The notes beneath the pieces are model-generated. The model searched no databases and was not told the origin of the DNA. It saw nothing but the letters and a program-made list of their open reading frames with translations. 64,000 bases of DNA from Chlamydiales bacterium (GTDB lineage: Bacteria; Chlamydiota; Chlamydiia; Chlamydiales; Criblamydiaceae), in the NCBI GenBank assembly GCA_024233575.1, contig JACKPN010000001.1:124001-188000 (forward strand), read 5' to 3'. The position numbers and the translations under genes are program-made. Shown piece after piece: positions 60,972 to 64,000 of the stretch. The first letter of the stretch is position 1, and every line of letters starts with the position of its first letter.

Positions 60972-62881
60972 CGCACAGGTTTCAAAAATAAAATTCCCAA
61001 CGGCGGCAACGTCATATTCAACGTATACTCTCTGCCATGACAATGGAAAGGCGTCGTCTTGATCTCACCGAAATTGCCGACATCGGAACCGCCGTAATAG
61101 GTGGAGTCGCTGTTGAGGACCTCCTTCCAGCTCCCCTGCCGGTTCACGCCGATCTTATAGTTCTCGCGAATAATAGGGGTCAGGTTGCAGACGACAAGCA
61201 ACTCGTCGCCGGCCTTTTTCCCTTTTCTTAGAAGTGCGATGATCGAGCTTTCCCAGTCGGAAACGTCAACCCACTCAAACCCTTCGGGGGACAGATCAAG
61301 CTCATGAAGGGGCTTCTCCCGACGGTATAGCTCATTAAGATCCCTTACCCAACGTTGTATCCCCTGATGGCTGTTCTCATCCAAAAGATGCCAGTCGATG
61401 CTTGTCTCATGCTCCCACTCCTCCCACTGGCCGAACTCGCCGCCCATAAACAGCAATTTTTTGCCTGGATGGGCAAATAGGTAGCCAAGAAGCGTGCGAA
61501 AGTTAGCGCGCTTCTGCCATTCGTCCCCGGGCATTTTACTAAGCAGCGAACGCTTCCCATAGACAACTTCGTCATGAGACAACGGAAGGACATAGTTTTC
61601 CGAAAAGGCGTAATGCAAACTGAATAGCAGTTCATTATGATGAAACTTGCGGAAGACGGGATCTTTCTTAAAATACTCCAAAGTGTCATGCATCCATCCC
61701 ATATTCCACTTATACCCAAATCCCAATCCTCCAAGATATGTAGGCCGCGACACCATCGGCCATGCTGTCGACTCCTCGGCGATGGTCTGAATGTGCGGAA
61801 AGCATCCATACAGCATCTCATTGAGCCAGCGCAGGAACTCCAAAGCTTCGAGGTTTTCGTTTCCGCCATAATCATTAGGAATCCATTCGCCGTCCTTTCT
61901 CGAATAGTCCAGGTATAGCATGGAAGCGACGGCGTCGACACGGATGCCATCGACATGATAACGCGCACACCAATAATGGGCGCTGCTAAGCAGAAACGCG
62001 CGCACTTCCGGCCGTCCATAGTTGAAGATGCGGCTCTTCCAGTCGGGGTGGTATCCTTTCTTCGGATCGGCGTGGTCATAGAGGCAGGTGCCGTCGAAGT
62101 TTCCCAGGCCATGAGGGTCATCGGGAAAATGAGATGGCACCCAGTCGAGAATGACGCCGATACCCTCGCGATGGAGGGCATCGATGAGATGCATGAAATC
62201 CTGGGGTGTTCCGTAGCGGCTTGTAGGGGCAAAATATCCGAGAGTCTGATATCCCCACGATCCATAAAAGGGATGCTCCATGACCGGCAAAAATTCAACG
62301 TGGGTGAAACCCATCTCTTTCACATAGCCGGGGAGCTCATCGGCAAGTTGACGGTATGACAGCGAAGAGCCGTTGTTTTCAACAGAGCGCTTCCACGAGC
62401 CGATATGCAGCTCATAGATGCTCATCGGGGCATCCATGTCATTAATACCGGGCAAAGGACTTTTTTCTTCCCAGGTATAATCTAGATCCCAAACGACAGA
62501 TGCCGTTTTCGGGGGCGTCTCGCAGTGGAAGGCATAGGGGTCGGCTTTATCCAGCACGCTGCCGTCAACGTTGCTGACGAGATGGTACTTGTAAATGTCC
62601 CCTTGTTTAACGCCGGGGATAAAGGCCTCCCAGATTCCAGAGCTGTCCCAGCGCGGATAAAGATGATGTTCATCAGTATTCCATCCATTGAACGAACCGA
62701 TGACCGACACCTCGCGGGCGTTAGGCGCCCACACTGAGAATAAGGCGCCGGCAACGTCATTATGGACCATGAGGTGCGAGCCTAGCTTCTCATAGAGAGT
62801 ATGATGCCTGCCCTCTTTAAACAGGCGGATATCTTCGTCGGTAAGTAAGCTTGCAGGGACTGTGCCGGATATTTTCATCAC
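60968..62881 (-). CDS. glgB: 1,4-alpha-glucan branching enzyme
   Basis: 637 residues, GH13_9. CBM48 ('FSVWAPNAREVSVIGSFNGW') leads to 'YELHIGSWKR' and 'FLPVMEHPFYGSWGYQTLGY'. Catalytic residues are Asp in 'DGIRVDAVASMLY', Glu in 'TIAEESTAWP' and Asp in 'PLSHDEVVYGKRSLL'. It introduces alpha-1,6 branches into the growing glucan. It begins in the final codons of the maltokinase gene (ATGA overlap), as in GlgE-pathway operons. The long N-terminal N1 module of many classical GlgB enzymes is missing. Confidence 0.94.
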   Translation of the reverse strand: MMKISGTVPASLLTDEDIRLFKEGRHHTLYEKLGSHLMVHNDVAGALFSVWAPNAREVSVIGSFNGWNTDEHHLYPRWDSSGIWEAFIPGVKQGDIYKYHLVSNVDGSVLDKADPYAFHCETPPKTASVVWDLDYTWEEKSPLPGINDMDAPMSIYELHIGSWKRSVENNGSSLSYRQLADELPGYVKEMGFTHVEFLPVMEHPFYGSWGYQTLGYFAPTSRYGTPQDFMHLIDALHREGIGVILDWVPSHFPDDPHGLGNFDGTCLYDHADPKKGYHPDWKSRIFNYGRPEVRAFLLSSAHYWCARYHVDGIRVDAVASMLYLDYSRKDGEWIPNDYGGNENLEALEFLRWLNEMLYGCFPHIQTIAEESTAWPMVSRPTYLGGLGFGYKWNMGWMHDTLEYFKKDPVFRKFHHNELLFSLHYAFSENYVLPLSHDEVVYGKRSLLSKMPGDEWQKRANFRTLLGYLFAHPGKKLLFMGGEFGQWEEWEHETSIDWHLLDENSHQGIQRWVRDLNELYRREKPLHELDLSPEGFEWVDVSDWESSIIALLRKGKKAGDELLVVCNLTPIIRENYKIGVNRQGSWKEVLNSDSTYYGGSDVGNFGEIKTTPFHCHGREYTLNMTLPPLGILFLKPVR

Positions 62882-64000
62882 TCTCCTATGACGAGGTTAA
62901 GAATGCCTTTCAGTGGTATTTTTACCCAGCTCGGGCGATTTTGCAGCTCATAGCCAATCTCATACACTGCTTTGTGCATCAAGAACGCCTTGAGGAGTTT
63001 TCTTGTCATATCCATTGACTCGGGAACAAGCGGATGATCCGACATTTGTATGGCGCGTAGATATGTTTTCAAATATTTGCTGGCAACCGCGCTGTACCAC
63101 ATCGCAGCGTAATGTTCATAATGATCGCGCTTATCTTGAGATATATGATCGTCAAGCACAAGCTTTGACTGCACAGCGTAATCGAAAGAGCGGATCATCG
63201 ATGCGACATCCTGAAGAACAAGCCGCTTCAGGCGCCGTTCACTTAAAGGCACAGCCGGTTCTCCTTCAAAGTCGATAATCATAGGACCGCGCGTGGTGTA
63301 AAGAACCTGCCCGAGATGAAGGTCTCCATGGATTCGTGTCTTCATCATCTTCAGATTCCCATCGATAAAGATTTTGAAAGTATCGATGATCTTTCCCTCA
63401 AAAGAAAGGAACTGCTCGGCGAGTTGTCTGGTCTCGGTGTCAAACTCCTTATAGCCATCATGAATCATCGCTACAACGCGCTTCAAACGTGTGCGCATCC
63501 ATTGATATTTCGCCTTTTGCGAAAATGGTGTAAACGTCTCGGCGCCGATATTGCTGTCGGAAGAATTGGCAAGGGCGGTATGCACCTCTGCTGTCGCATA
63601 AGCAAGATCTGCGATGGTTTCAAGGTAGTCGATGCCGATAAGGCCTTTGATCTCTTCCGGGAGATCAGTCAAATCAAAAATATCGTCGCTACGCAAGGCA
63701 AAAAGGTCATCAGAAGAGAGATTCTTCGATATCAGGTTGTCATGGTAGATCCTGATGACATTCAGGGTATGTTGCCACATGTCGCCGCTGTTGGCGATGA
63801 ATTGCTGCATGATCCCAATGCCGATACGTTCACGTCTGTCGCCTTGCCACTCCACAGATGCCGCCAGCGGAGGCACCGATGGTGTCTTCACCTCCGACAG
63901 GTACTTCACTAGCTCGATGTCAGGGTTGACACCCTCTTCCAGATGACGGAATAGTTTGAGAAAGAGCTTATCGCCGTAAATCACTGAGCTATTGCTCTGT
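62878..64000 (-). CDS. Maltokinase module, probably TreS-maltokinase fusion, N-terminus beyond window
   Basis: At least 373 codons, open to the right edge; the first Met-like codon at 63984 is an internal GTG, because the frame reads 'QSNSSVIYGDKLFLKLFRHL' across it. The kinase core is visible: 'RIHGDLHLGQVLYT' (catalytic loop) and 'MIIDFEGEPAVPLSERR' (metal-binding Asp). 'EEGVNPDIELVKYL' is the typical entry of Mak/Pep2 maltokinases, which make maltose-1-phosphate for GlgE. In this lineage the kinase is often fused behind trehalose synthase (TreS), which I expect just outside the window. It is translationally coupled to glgB. Confidence 0.85.
   Translation of the reverse strand, partial: QSNSSVIYGDKLFLKLFRHLEEGVNPDIELVKYLSEVKTPSVPPLAASVEWQGDRRERIGIGIMQQFIANSGDMWQHTLNVIRIYHDNLISKNLSSDDLFALRSDDIFDLTDLPEEIKGLIGIDYLETIADLAYATAEVHTALANSSDSNIGAETFTPFSQKAKYQWMRTRLKRVVAMIHDGYKEFDTETRQLAEQFLSFEGKIIDTFKIFIDGNLKMMKTRIHGDLHLGQVLYTTRGPMIIDFEGEPAVPLSERRLKRLVLQDVASMIRSFDYAVQSKLVLDDHISQDKRDHYEHYAAMWYSAVASKYLKTYLRAIQMSDHPLVPESMDMTRKLLKAFLMHKAVYEIGYELQNRPSWVKIPLKGILNLVIGE

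Overview
The window looks like chromosomal DNA of an environmental (amoeba-associated) member of the Chlamydiota, most likely of the Waddlia/Criblamydia/Estrella type. This is inferred from a trehalose-linked glycogen gene set of the kind reported in that group (malQ, treZ, treY, glgX/treX, glgB, and the kinase half of a probable TreS-maltokinase), from cysteine-rich outer-membrane and host-interaction-type proteins, and from many orphan proteins with export signals. I could run no database search, so the lineage is a judgement.

Layout. 1-1600: a TPP-riboswitch operon (thiE plus an MFS transporter cut by the window edge). 1665-4233: an exported P-loop/NTF2 protein and an AbiE toxin-antitoxin pair. 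4375-15455: an AT-rich accessory region divided by six copies of the same 41-bp 3' half of a CAU-anticodon tRNA. All six are in one orientation, about 2-3 kb apart. Each is preceded by a pair of short direct repeats spaced 10-11 bp, lying 129-139 bp upstream. Two units begin with an identical 880-bp block holding integrase and transposase remnants. Cargo: methyltransferase fragment, RING-finger protein, truncated kinase, APH-GNAT fusion, AbiE remnant, amino-acid permease. I read this as a tandem array of tRNA-targeted integrative units. 15682-22442: a two-gene operon of a 1881-residue protein (two GHKL-ATPase-like regions and a C-terminal HELQH motif) and a PLP aminotransferase.

22.6-33.4 kb: an exported purine-salvage pair (NTPase-APRT fusion and PRPP synthetase) divergent from an NrtR-type Nudix regulator; a compact exosortase system (one PEP-CTERM substrate, one TPR protein, one exosortase); an SLC12-like transporter; and a secreted caspase-like protein with a small secreted partner. 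33.4-51.3 kb: rlmN, a cytochrome P450, a ThDP enzyme with a CMD-family protein, an exported sulfotransferase-like protein, a decayed class D beta-lactamase, a ZIP transporter, a beta-barrel candidate, two propeller proteins, an M1 aminopeptidase and orphans. 51.4-64 kb, visibly more GC-rich: aconitase, then the alpha-glucan/trehalose cluster.

How it fits together. The right end is core carbon storage: TreY and TreZ turn glucan into trehalose, MalQ and GlgX remodel glucan, the maltokinase module feeds maltose-1-phosphate and GlgB branches the polymer. The left end is mobile or defensive cargo. The middle is rich in exported proteins, including enzymes that are normally cytosolic, which suggests activity in the envelope or in the host compartment.
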